Below the pieces are notes generated by a model that was not told the DNA's origin, made no database searches, and saw nothing but the letters and a program-made list of their open reading frames with translations. A program made the translations under genes and the position numbers. DNA of 8,149 nt from a bacterium (GTDB lineage: Bacteria; Chloroflexota; Dormibacteria; UBA8260; Bog-877), in contig JAKAVU010000127.1 of NCBI GenBank assembly GCA_021817185.1, positions 1 through 8,149 on the forward strand. The letters are read 5' to 3'. Positions within the stretch are counted from its first letter, which is position 1. Every line of letters begins with the position of its first letter. Below, piece by piece: positions 1-6,218 of this stretch.

Positions 1-220
1 TGGGTGTCCCTCGGGCGCGGCTTCCACCGCAACGTCCATGCCACCACGGTCGTCCCTCGTGACGACTTCGGTCCCAAGGCGCTCGGCTACGCCCCGCTTA
101 GAGTCGCTTAGAGTTGCAGAGACGCTGCGCGGCAACGCCCCATCCCAGGGCTTCGTAGAACTCGCGTGCCCTCGCCAACTCGTTGACGCCAAGTGTGATC
201 AGGCTGATACGAGATTCCAC
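1..220 (-). pseudogene. VOC (glyoxalase/bleomycin-resistance) family fragment, frame-disrupted
   Basis: Read on the minus strand from a GTG at 220, the first 27 codons give ESRISLITLGVNELARAR followed by EFYEALGW. This is the typical first beta-alpha-beta unit of VOC-superfamily proteins (xxITLGVxDLxRAxxFYexLGW). The frame hits TAA at 98-100. A perfect 10-bp tandem duplication (CGCTTAGAGT at 95-104 and 105-114) lies at the break. Removing one copy restores a frame that runs to the window edge and ends in TEVVTRDDRGG and PEGHP, which resembles the late VOC strand with its DPxGH motif. Even so, some 50 internal residues expected for the family seem to be missing, so an internal deletion is also likely. 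The 3' end lies outside the window. The family call rests on the N-terminus; the link to the second piece is inferred. Confidence 0.5.
95..114. repeat. 10-bp perfect tandem duplication inside the VOC fragment
   Basis: The unit CGCTTAGAGT occurs twice back to back (95-104, 105-114). Ten bases is not a multiple of three, so the duplication shifts the minus-strand reading frame and brings in the stop at 98-100. It looks like replication slippage that disrupted the VOC gene. Confidence 0.7.
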
Positions 221-750
221 GACCGCATTATCACGCGTGCCCTGAGCGCTCAGCAGTCTGGAGTCACTGGATCTGGGTGGGGGAGCAGGCGCTGCCGGGC
301 CGTGGCGAGCGACACCTCGGGGCCGCTTCCCGATTGCCCTGGCATCTCCTGAAATGAAACCGTTCCTTGTGGGCGGAGATGTCGCCTGGCTGGGCCACCG
401 CGACGATCCCGGGCCCGGGTCGCCAGAGGCGTCGGTCGGTGATGTCCAAGGTGGTGTCCAGCGACCTGGTGAGGATCCGCCGTGGACACAGCCTGGACTT
501 CAACCGCCTGAGCCTGCCGGGTCCGGATCGTGGTGTGGAGGAGGGCCGGGGATGATGGTGCGTGACCTCGGCGTTGGCAGGGCCGCCCGTGCCGCCCGCC
601 TGGCGGCCCAGATGCGGCCTTGTGGCATCGCCAGGTTCGGTCGGGCGGTGTAGACCCACCGCATCTGCCGCGCCGGGTTAGGTCAGGTCATCTTGGCGCA
701 GGAGGACCGGTGGAGATTAAGCGCTCTTATTGAACTCGAAGACGGTCAAA
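221..750. other. Left chromosomal flank, no recognisable gene
   Basis: Several overlapping open frames occur on both strands, as expected for GC-rich DNA, but none gives a protein with recognisable motifs or a convincing ribosome binding site. Two stretches are related to sequence inside the island. Bases 564-607 match 3613-3656 at 42 of 44 positions. Bases 717-737 match 7314-7334 at 18 of 21 positions. The region may be decayed mobile DNA rather than core chromosome. Confidence 0.5.
564..607 (+). repeat. Dispersed repeat copy A (partner at 3613-3656)
   Basis: A 44-bp block begins GACCTCGGCGTTGGCAGG and ends CTGGCGGC. It recurs at 3613-3656 with only two mismatches. A weaker upstream match, CCGGATCGTGGTG, occurs at 523-535 and 3570-3582 with about a 2-bp spacing difference, so the homologous segment probably exceeds 90 bp in divergent form. 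Copy A lies outside the tRNA-bounded island and copy B inside. Its nature is unknown; it may be a remnant of an insertion sequence or of a related island. Confidence 0.6.
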
Positions 751-804
751 TGGAGCGGGAGACGAGACTCGAACTCGCGACATCCAGCTTGGAAGGCTAG
801 CGCT
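751..804. repeat. attL: orphan 3' portion of tRNA-Gly(TCC), 54-bp direct repeat
   Basis: This block is identical at all 54 positions to 7348-7401, the 3' part of the intact tRNA-Gly. It includes the CCA end, acceptor 3' strand, T arm, variable loop and whole anticodon arm. Identity stops at 805, where ATCG replaces CTAC of the tRNA, so the D arm and 5' acceptor strand are missing and no tRNA can form. Displaced tRNA 3' ends of this kind mark the distal boundary of islands inserted by tyrosine recombinases. Here it marks the left junction between chromosome and element. Confidence 0.93.
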
Positions 805-920
805 ATCGCTAACGAGTCATGGATGTCGCCATCTTAGTTCAGAAGGAGCGCTAGCCTGCCAGACGGCAGTGCACGACAGCAACAGCCTCACCCCCTCTGC
901 GCATGCTGATGACGCCGACT
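805..920. promoter_or_regulatory. Left-end segment with candidate integrase-binding site
   Basis: This non-coding strip lies between attL and the first ORF. It holds AGCGCTAGCCT at 847-857, the exact inverted copy of AGGCTAGCGCT at the inner edge of attL (794-804), 42 bp away. The matching right-end pair is 7251-7261 and 7391-7401. Such inverted pairs next to an att core could be core- or arm-type recombinase sites. This is inferred from sequence repetition only. Confidence 0.35.
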
Positions 921-1148
921 TTAGATGCGGTAGATCGCTAGCTTGCTGGCTTGCCGCAGCGGGTCGGCGTTGGGCCGTATGGTGGTCATAGGGTAGCCAG
1001 GGTCCGCCACGGAGATGGTGCCCTCGACCCGGGGCCGGGGCACGCATCCGGGCAGTGCTTTGCTGGCTACGAGCTTTGCCAGCCAACGCGTGTTGGCTGG
1101 GCCCAGAGGTGAGGTGGTCCGGCGGATGAGCCATCCGCGGGAGACCAA
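921..1148 (-). CDS. Hypothetical protein, about 75 aa, possibly a gene fragment
   Basis: A minus-strand frame can start at TTG 1148, preceded by an AGGA-like sequence about 3-4 nt upstream, and ends at TAA 921-923. It contains VSRGWLIRRTTSPLGPANTR and, near its end, ADPGYPMTTIRPNADPLRQA followed by SKLAIYRI. Third codon positions are strongly G/C and the composition looks protein-like, which argues for real coding sequence or a recent remnant. I do not recognise the family. It is divergent from the toxin-antitoxin pair, with about 40 bp between the two starts. The frame stays open upstream beyond the TTG, but that part lies antisense to the antitoxin and is probably not translated. It could be the 3' remnant of a larger gene cut by island rearrangement. 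No signal peptide or membrane segment is apparent. Confidence 0.33.
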   Translation of the reverse strand: MVSRGWLIRRTTSPLGPANTRWLAKLVASKALPGCVPRPRVEGTISVADPGYPMTTIRPNADPLRQASKLAIYRI

Positions 1149-1188
1149 GATCCTATGCCGATCAAATTTGGTGTACGCTAGCCTTCTG

Positions 1189-1413
1189 ATGACTAAGGCC
1201 GACTTGTACCGTTTGGTGGACGATCTCCCCGAGGACGCTGTTGAGGATACAGCCGTCCTGCTCAAGAGGATCACCCTTCGCCAGCTCGATCCTGCCCAGG
1301 CATGGGTTTGGACCGAACATTGGCAGGAGCAACTGAGGGGCTCGTTTGCTGACTTGGAGGCTGGGCGGACCCAGCACTTCGACACCGCCGAAGAGTTCAT
1401 GGCAGCGCTGTAG
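1189..1413 (+). CDS. Putative antitoxin of RelE-type toxin-antitoxin pair
   Basis: The product is 74 aa, starting MTKADLYRLVDDLPEDAVED and ending DTAEEFMAAL. The N-terminal LYRLVDDLPE pattern followed by a helical, acidic, leucine-rich stretch, plus a C-terminal 'EEFMAAL' tail, is typical of small antitoxins encoded just before RelE/ParE-like toxins in actinobacteria. The toxin gene starts 10 nt after this stop, so the two are almost certainly co-transcribed. ATG 1189 has no clear Shine-Dalgarno sequence. An in-frame GTG at 1171 is an alternative start. A TACGCT sequence about 10 nt before the ATG could be a -10 box for a leaderless transcript. The candidate site CGCTAGCCT (1176-1184) overlaps that region. 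Expected role: bind and neutralise the toxin and repress the operon. The exact antitoxin family was not identified. Confidence 0.65.
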   Translation: MTKADLYRLVDDLPEDAVEDTAVLLKRITLRQLDPAQAWVWTEHWQEQLRGSFADLEAGRTQHFDTAEEFMAAL

Positions 1414-1423
1414 CCAACTCTGC

Positions 1424-1708
1424 GTGCCGACGTACGAGGTAACTCACAGATTTCAGCGTGGGTACGCTGACCTGACCATCGAGCAACGGATGGCGTTCAA
1501 ACGGGCGCTGACCCACTTCATCGACGACACAGACCATGGCACTTATCGCGGTAGTCTCCGAGTCAAGGGTGTTCGGGGCATGCCTGGTTGTTTTGAGATG
1601 ACCTGGGCCGGAGATGGGCGAGCGGTCTTCACCTACGGGCCGGAGATCCGTGCTGGCGAGCGCCACGTGATCTGGCTTGCCGTCGGGACTCACGCTGTGT
1701 TGCCCTAG
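1424..1708 (+). CDS. RelE/ParE-superfamily toxin
   Basis: The product is 94 aa, starting at GTG 1424 (MPTYEVTHRFQRGYADLT), the usual size of RelE-fold toxins. The N-terminal strand 'YEVTxRFxRxYxxL' leads into a long helix (about residues 18-33). The signature region follows: SLRVKGVRGMPGCFEMTWAG (44-63), then GRAVFTYG and a C-terminal HVIWLAVGTH (81-90). This pattern, with R46, K48, R66, H81 and H90 as candidate RNA-contacting or catalytic residues, matches a widespread actinobacterial RelE-like toxin family. Known RelE toxins cleave mRNA on the ribosome; activity here is inferred. There is no strong ribosome binding site, so translation is probably coupled to the antitoxin ending at 1413. 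The position beside attL suits a role in keeping the island. The reading frame is intact and no residue loss is obvious. Confidence 0.75.
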   Translation: MPTYEVTHRFQRGYADLTIEQRMAFKRALTHFIDDTDHGTYRGSLRVKGVRGMPGCFEMTWAGDGRAVFTYGPEIRAGERHVIWLAVGTHAVLP

Positions 1709-1983
1709 CAGCCGGTTCATAGCGAGAAGCAGCGATGGCCCAATTTCCGAGGGCTGAATCTCGTTGTGCATCCTGAGATCAATTGATCGCAGGCTTACCG
1801 CATCGAGCGGCTTGCGAGAGGCCCAAAGGCATGGTTTCAACAGCCTGCTAGCGGGATCGTTTCGGCGTGCCGTGGACCGCATTTCAGCGACGGTGTCAGG
1901 GACCCGGTGAGACGCTTTGCTCTGGAGCCGGGGTGCATGTGAGCCGCGACCACATATCAGGGAAGTGGAGTGGCCCAGCCCTG
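1709..1983. other. Intergenic region between toxin and kinase genes
   Basis: This 275-bp gap lies between the toxin stop (plus) and the kinase stop (minus), which are convergent. I see no gene or convincing rho-independent terminator. A perfect 12-bp palindrome, GATCAATTGATC, occupies 1777-1788; its function is unknown. Confidence 0.4.
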
Positions 1984-2949
1984 CTAGGGGGCTGCACCGA
2001 CGAGTTCATTAGCGACCTGGAATATATTCGCAGCATCGCTCTCGTTCCCCAACCGTGCCAGGAAGAGCCCGGTCGTGACACGTTCGACAAAGGCCCATTC
2101 CCAGATGGGGCGCGGATCCAACTGGGCGCTTTCGCTTAGCACCGTACACAGCTCGATCGCGCGATCTCTCAGCGGCTGACCGGACAGACCGTCCGCATTG
2201 AACTGGCGCAGCGGGATTGCAAGGTCATGCGCGGGTTCTGAGACCATTCCTTCTGGATCAATCAGCTTGAACACTGACCCAGAAGGATCGGATGGGTCGA
2301 GCAAGACGTTGTACGGATGGGCGTCGCCGTGAATCAGAACAGCGATGGACGGGGTGAACGCCTCAGCCCGAGCTCGGGCGAATGCCAACGCCGTAGTCGC
2401 TGTCTGCGCATGGCATGAGTGGGGGAGGGTAGTCAAGCTCTGCGCGATGTCGTCGGCGAGCCAACCAGCTTTCTGGAGCCCTGATGGAAGCGGCCACGGC
2501 TGCGGGACTTGCCGCCACCCTTCGCCTAGCGTTGCCGCAATCGCAGCCATCTCGACCTCCGCGGCCAGCCTCAGCGAGGCCAATGGCGGACCGAGCTTCT
2601 CCAGCAGTACTGCCCGCCGCCGTAGGTCGTGTCTCAGCACCAGTGCGTAGCCGAGGCCGCGGCCGAGCAGCAGCGCCTGTAGCTCGTTGCCGAAGGGACT
2701 GTTGCCCCGCAGGCCATCGGGAATGGCAATCTTGAGAACGGCCTGCGTGCCGACATGCGTGGAGACGTCGGCTACAAGACCAGAGCTACCGCCGTGCATG
2801 ACGGAGGTCACGTCAACATCCCACTCCGCCTCGATCTGTTCGACGAGTGCGGGCAGGTCATCCAACCACTGGTCGCCTTCGGGGCCCTGGGCGTGCGCCT
2901 TCACGCGGACGGACTCAGGCAGGCCGTCGAACATCTCTTCCACTCCCAC
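1984..2949 (-). CDS. APH(6)-type aminoglycoside/hydroxyurea phosphotransferase family protein
   Basis: The product is 321 aa from GTG 2949, close to the usual length for the streptomycin 6-kinase/hydroxyurea kinase family. The N-terminus, with WLDDLPALVEQIEAEW (28-43) and GGSSGLVADV (53-62), is characteristic of that family. The kinase core is complete: VLK with K73 for ATP, E89 in GNEL, hinge LLEKLG (115-120), catalytic loop HGDAHPYN (H207, D209, N214), and metal-binding DPEG (D231) followed by SEPAHDLA. Known members phosphorylate aminoglycosides, for example the 6-hydroxyl of streptomycin; the substrate here is inferred. An alternative ATG at 2934, with GGGAG 8 nt upstream, gives 316 aa and may be the true start. 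Upstream, an 8-bp inverted repeat (2955-2981) could be regulatory. The gene stands alone and is convergent with the toxin gene. Confidence 0.85.
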   Translation of the reverse strand: MGVEEMFDGLPESVRVKAHAQGPEGDQWLDDLPALVEQIEAEWDVDVTSVMHGGSSGLVADVSTHVGTQAVLKIAIPDGLRGNSPFGNELQALLLGRGLGYALVLRHDLRRRAVLLEKLGPPLASLRLAAEVEMAAIAATLGEGWRQVPQPWPLPSGLQKAGWLADDIAQSLTTLPHSCHAQTATTALAFARARAEAFTPSIAVLIHGDAHPYNVLLDPSDPSGSVFKLIDPEGMVSEPAHDLAIPLRQFNADGLSGQPLRDRAIELCTVLSESAQLDPRPIWEWAFVERVTTGLFLARLGNESDAANIFQVANELVGAAP

Positions 2950-2954
2950 ACTCG

Positions 2955-2981
2955 GGTCTAGGAGCTCTACGTGCCTAGACC
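2955..2981 (-). promoter_or_regulatory. Inverted repeat just upstream of the kinase gene
   Basis: GGTCTAGG (2955-2962) and CCTAGACC (2974-2981) are perfect inverted repeats with an 11-nt spacer. The inner edge lies 5 nt upstream of the GTG start of the kinase gene. It could be an operator for a dimeric repressor or a leader stem-loop affecting translation. There is no regulator gene nearby. Confidence 0.4.
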
Positions 2982-3612
2982 GACCTTGCTTGGCGACACC
3001 TCCAGTGTAGAAGAGCTGGCTTCGCCCTCATCTCTGTCTTGGGGTCATGCAGCGCACCTTCTGATAAGAATGGCGCTTGCCAGAGAGTGCGTATGTTGGC
3101 GCGTAGGCGGTTCACTGTGACGCGGTTGCGCGTCCGCCTTTAGCGAAGGCTGTGCTCCCCGGCGGCGGCCATCAAGTTGTCGATTCTGGCAGTACCAGGC
3201 GTGCGCGCGGGGGCGCCGCGATGCTGCGAGGGAGTGGACAGAGATTAGTTGGCTCAATGGTGCCGCGGTCTTCGTCGGCTCGTTGATGCCGCAGTCCCTT
3301 GCCAGCTCCGGGAGTGCCAGGCGCGGACGATCGAGTGGCGACGGCGCCGATCGCCGTCAACGATGACTCCCACCGTCGACGATCTCCCGCTTGGTTGCCT
3401 GGGTGAAGGCTGCCGTGATGCGTCTCGGTTTCGGCTGTCCGGCCTGCGGCAAGTCCGTTGCGAAGTTCACTATCGGCACGTGGCGTGAACGCAGCGAAGA
3501 CCCGGGCCGGCATGGCAGTGGTCAGGCGGGACATGGAGGCCGGGACACAGCTGCCTGAGCGAGTTGGCCCCGGATCGTGGTGGTGAAGGAGGTGGCGGAG
3601 ATCACGGTCCAC

Positions 3613-3656
3613 GACCTCAGCGTTGGCAGGGCCGCCCGTGCCGCCCGCCAGGCGGC
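3613..3656 (+). repeat. Dispersed repeat copy B (partner at 564-607)
   Basis: This is the in-island copy of the 44-bp block, with 42 of 44 positions identical to 564-607 and in the same orientation. Flanking similarity continues weakly upstream, through CCGGATCGTGGTG at 3570-3582. Both copies can be read in frame as (R/H)DL(G/S)VGRAARAAR(L/Q)AA on the plus strand. Shared residues alone do not prove coding, because the DNA itself is nearly identical. Confidence 0.6.
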
Positions 3657-3974
3657 TAGCGGGCGCCCCTGTCGGATCGCCGGGTGCGGGAGTTCGGTGG
3701 AGATCCGCATCGTCCCCAGCACTCTGCGACCGAATGTCAAAGGGGTGCCAGGGAAGCTGAGCACCGGCCTCGGAGGCGCCGTGGCCTCACGGGTGAGAGC
3801 CGCTGTCAATACCTCCGGCCTGCTCGAGACCAACAGGGGCCCCATCCAGCCGCCGCACCATGCCGGGCCATCTGGGCCCATGAAGACCGGGCGGAGCAGT
3901 TCTGGTCAGTAGACTGCTCGGTGGAGGAGGGGCAGGATCGACTGCCGCTCAGATGGGGTTCCATGGGAGTCTCA

Positions 3975-4005
3975 CCCACCACTGGCCCTGTATCACAGTG
4001 GTGGG
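3975..4005. other. Perfect 10-bp stem-loop upstream of the MFS gene
   Basis: CCCACCACTG (3975-3984) and CAGTGGTGGG (3996-4005) pair perfectly around an 11-nt loop. The right arm is followed by AAAGTAC, not a T-run, so it is not a standard terminator on the plus strand. It lies 128 bp before the transporter start and could be an operator or a leader RNA structure. Confidence 0.4.
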
Positions 4006-4119
4006 AAAGTACATGGTGGACTTCCACTGACCCTACTTAAGCCGAGTCAAGGGAACCCGCTGGTGCCGAGCAACGGTCGGCCACGGTCCCGATCAGGGTC
4101 TCCGGTGGCCCAATAAGTA

Positions 4120-4125
4120 GAGGTG
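4120..4125 (+). promoter_or_regulatory. Ribosome binding site of the MFS gene
   Basis: GAGGTG ends 7 nt before GTG 4133. This supports the GTG start over the internal ATG at 4190, which would remove 19 residues. Confidence 0.65.
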
Positions 4126-4132
4126 AGCTGAC

Positions 4133-5398
4133 GTGTCTACGCCGGGGCCAGAGTCTGATTTCCCAAAGGAGAGCGCGCGCGGAGTTGGCATGCGGTCGCT
4201 GCCGGGCCGCTTCTGGCAGTTCGCTGGCGCCTACGCCGCCACCGCGCTGGCGGACGGTGTCCGCCTCGCGGCCCTCCCGCTCTTGGCAGCCTCTCTGACT
4301 CATCACCCTCTGCTGGTGGCCTTGGTGGGCGTGGGCGAGTCCCTGCCCTGGTTGGTGGTCGGACTCCCGAGCGGAGTCCTGGCCGATCGCCGCGACCGCA
4401 AACGGGTCGTCCAGGTGGCCGCCGTGGTGCGCGAGGTCGTGATGTTGGTCCTGATCGCGGCGCTCTTGCTCCATCGCGACAGTGTTGCTCTGCTGGTTGG
4501 CGTGGCCTTCCTTCTGGGCTCGGCGGATACGTTCTCGGCTAACGCCCAGGTCGGCTTGGTACGGGGCTTGGTGCGCCCGGAGCAGATGGAGGCGGCCAAC
4601 TCCGTGGTCGGCGGGGTCAATGCCATCGGCACCAGCCTGGTCGGTCCGGCCCTGGGCAGCCTGCTCTTCGCGGCGGGAATCCTGTTGCCATTTGGCGCCG
4701 ACCTGGCCGCCGTGGGTCTGGCGCTGCTCCTGCTTCTGCCCCTGGCTGGGGACTATAGGGCTGTCGCCGACCCGGTCAACACCGAAATTGGCGCGTGGCG
4801 GGAGATGCGGGCGGGGGTGGTGTGGCTGTGGCACCACCGGCCCCTGAGAACACTCGCGCTCCTGGTCGCCGCGAGCAACCTCGCGTATGGAATGCTCTTC
4901 TCGATTCTGGTGCTGTTCATGCTCGAGGTCATGAGGCTTCCCGTAGCCGTCTACGGTCCCCTTCTGGCATCACTGGCGGTTGGAGCCCTTGGCGGAGCCC
5001 TGTTGGGCGGCCGGTACGGGGGCCGCTGGCGCACTCCGCTGGGGCTTGCCGCAATCCTGCTCGTACAGGGGTTGGCGTTGGCGGCGCTGGCCATCTTTCC
5101 CATCGTTCCGGTCGCCGTGGTGGGGTTTCTGCTGGGCGGACTAGGGGCCGGCATCTGGGATGTGATGGTCGACTCATATCGTCAGCGGGTGGTGCCGGAC
5201 GCGATCCTGGGCCGGGTGACGAGCGGGTTCCACGTGATCGGGCTCGGAGCCACGCCCGTCGGCGCTCTGCTGGGCGGAGTGTTGGCCGGCGACTTCGGAC
5301 TGCGAGCTCCGGTACTGGCGGGAGGAGCCATCTCCGTCGCGGCCGCAGCGGTGGTGTGGCGGAGTCTGAGCCGTGCCGACCTGGCGGTCCCGGCTTGA
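4133..5398 (+). CDS. MFS efflux transporter (EntS/MFS_3-like, DHA3 type)
   Basis: The product is 421 aa with about 12 hydrophobic segments after a polar N-terminus of some 25 residues, the normal size for this family. Motif A, GVLADRRDRKRVV (81-93), lies in the loop between segments 2 and 3. NAQVGLVRGLVRPEQMEAAN (137-156) followed by SVVGGVNAIGTSLVGPALG, and late in the protein GRVTSGFHVIGLGATPVGAL (360-379), are typical of the MFS_3 group that includes the enterobactin exporter EntS and macrolide/multidrug exporters. It should act in the cytoplasmic membrane as a proton-driven exporter. The substrate cannot be read from sequence; its place on an island with an aminoglycoside-type kinase suggests drug export. 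GTG 4133 is supported by GAGGTG. The gene is convergent with the methyltransferase remnant. The frame is intact throughout. Confidence 0.88.
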   Translation: MSTPGPESDFPKESARGVGMRSLPGRFWQFAGAYAATALADGVRLAALPLLAASLTHHPLLVALVGVGESLPWLVVGLPSGVLADRRDRKRVVQVAAVVREVVMLVLIAALLLHRDSVALLVGVAFLLGSADTFSANAQVGLVRGLVRPEQMEAANSVVGGVNAIGTSLVGPALGSLLFAAGILLPFGADLAAVGLALLLLLPLAGDYRAVADPVNTEIGAWREMRAGVVWLWHHRPLRTLALLVAASNLAYGMLFSILVLFMLEVMRLPVAVYGPLLASLAVGALGGALLGGRYGGRWRTPLGLAAILLVQGLALAALAIFPIVPVAVVGFLLGGLGAGIWDVMVDSYRQRVVPDAILGRVTSGFHVIGLGATPVGALLGGVLAGDFGLRAPVLAGGAISVAAAAVVWRSLSRADLAVPA

Positions 5399-5454
5399 CG
5401 AGTGGTCGCGATGTGTAAAGACCAGCGCGGATGGCTTGGGGCCCAGTCGGGTCG

Positions 5455-5478
5455 CCGGCCCTCACGTTCCCGGGCCGG
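5455..5478. terminator. Possible bidirectional hairpin between convergent genes
   Basis: CCGGCCC (5455-5461) pairs with GGGCCGG (5472-5478) around a 10-nt loop. It lies 57 bp after the transporter stop and at the far end of the convergent methyltransferase frame. No T-run follows on either strand, so termination is only suggested by stem strength and position. Confidence 0.3.
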
Positions 5479-5561
5479 GCGGCGTTTCGCTCGGCCGGCT
5501 CGCCAGGAGGCTGAATGTCAATGGCAGGCGGGGCCGGTCGGCCGGAGCGGCCGAGGTCCCG

Positions 5562-6055
5562 TCACCACTGGGCACGAGCCAGGGGAACTGCGGCCAGACG
5601 GTCCTTCCGATGGGACATCTCCAGAATGAAGCAGCCGCCGGGGTTGAGGCAGTCGGCACAGCTCGCAGGAGAGACACGAGGTCGGACATTGTGAGTAGGT
5701 GTGACGTTGAGTCCAGCAGGACCACCGCCAGGTCGACCCGGCTGCAGAGGCCGAATGACCGGATGTCGGCCTGCACGACGCTGACCGACACCCCCAACTC
5801 CGCTGACCCCGCCAGAACTCGCGCACACATGGCGGCAGACAAGTCGACAGCTTCAATCTGCAGTCCCCGCTGGGCGAGTTGCAGCGCGTGATCGCCGGGA
5901 CCAGCGGCGACGTCGACGGCGGGTCTGGGTGGGCGTCCGATAACTGTGGCAGCCCCGTCCAAGATCGCGGTGACCTCAGCCTGGAAGTCGCGATACGAGA
6001 AGGCGAGCTCGTAGGCTCGGACGGAGTCGTAGATCGCGAGTGAACCCGACGTCAC
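5562..6055 (-). pseudogene. Class I SAM-dependent methyltransferase, frameshifted and shortened
   Basis: From GTG 6055 the first 133 residues are a good class I methyltransferase N-half. They include YELAFSYRDFQAEVTAILDG (15-34), motif I VDVAAGPGDHALQLA (47-61), acidic D71 after strand 2 (EAVDLS), AD at 96-97, and strand 4 DLAVVLLDSTSHLLT (108-122). Near 5655-5660 the conserved continuation moves to another frame: DLVSLLRAV should be followed by ADCLNPGGCFILEMSHRKD, which is read one frame over and stops at 5562-5564. Insertion of one base restores the match. The corrected protein would be about 165 aa, short of the roughly 250 aa usual for this group, so the C-terminal substrate part is also lost. 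Without correction, the original frame runs as unrelated sequence to 5462. It lies 163 bp downstream of the integrase on the same strand. A sequencing error could explain the frameshift but not the short C-terminus. Confidence 0.7.
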
Positions 6056-6218
6056 GGTTAGTGCTCGGTTCGCGAGGCGCCTGCCCAGGCATTACGCGGA
6101 TCATCCCCGGGCGGAAAGGTGCCCGAGATGCGCGTGCTCCTGCTCACTGGTCAAGGACGACTCAAACCCTCTAGGCCGCAGAATTCCAGCAGCATTCAAT
6201 AGGCTGATCTACCCCTCG

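Larger units (their letters stand above)
2982..4119. other. About 1.1 kb with no convincing gene
   Basis: Open frames occur on both strands, but none shows a clear family, a good start or sustained protein-like composition. A plus-strand 46-codon frame at 3418-3558 begins MRLGFGCPACGKSVAKF, with a single CPAC pair; it might be the remnant of a zinc-ribbon protein. The region also holds dispersed repeat copy B (3613-3656) and a 10-bp hairpin (3975-4005). I read it as decayed DNA plus the promoter and leader of the transporter gene. A TAGACT sequence at 3910-3915 is a weak -10 candidate. Confidence 0.5.

Noticed and set aside
264..659. 131-codon minus-strand open frame in the left flank
   Set aside because: The product is rich in P/R/G/H with no recognisable motif or ribosome binding site, and it competes with equally long frames on the other strand.
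751..826. Second complete tRNA-Gly gene
   Set aside because: Identity with the tRNA ends at 804. The D arm and 5' acceptor strand are absent, so it is a displaced 3' end, not a gene.
3418..3558. Small zinc-ribbon protein (CPAC near the N-terminus)
   Set aside because: There is only one CxxC pair, no clear ribosome binding site and a low-complexity tail. At best it is a remnant.
3975..4005. Rho-independent terminator
   Set aside because: The stem is strong, but no T-run follows on the plus strand and no plus-strand gene ends just before it.
4037..4837. 266-codon minus-strand open frame
   Set aside because: It lies antisense to the MFS gene, has a low-complexity Q/H/R/G-rich product and no motif. 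It is an antisense shadow of GC-rich coding DNA.
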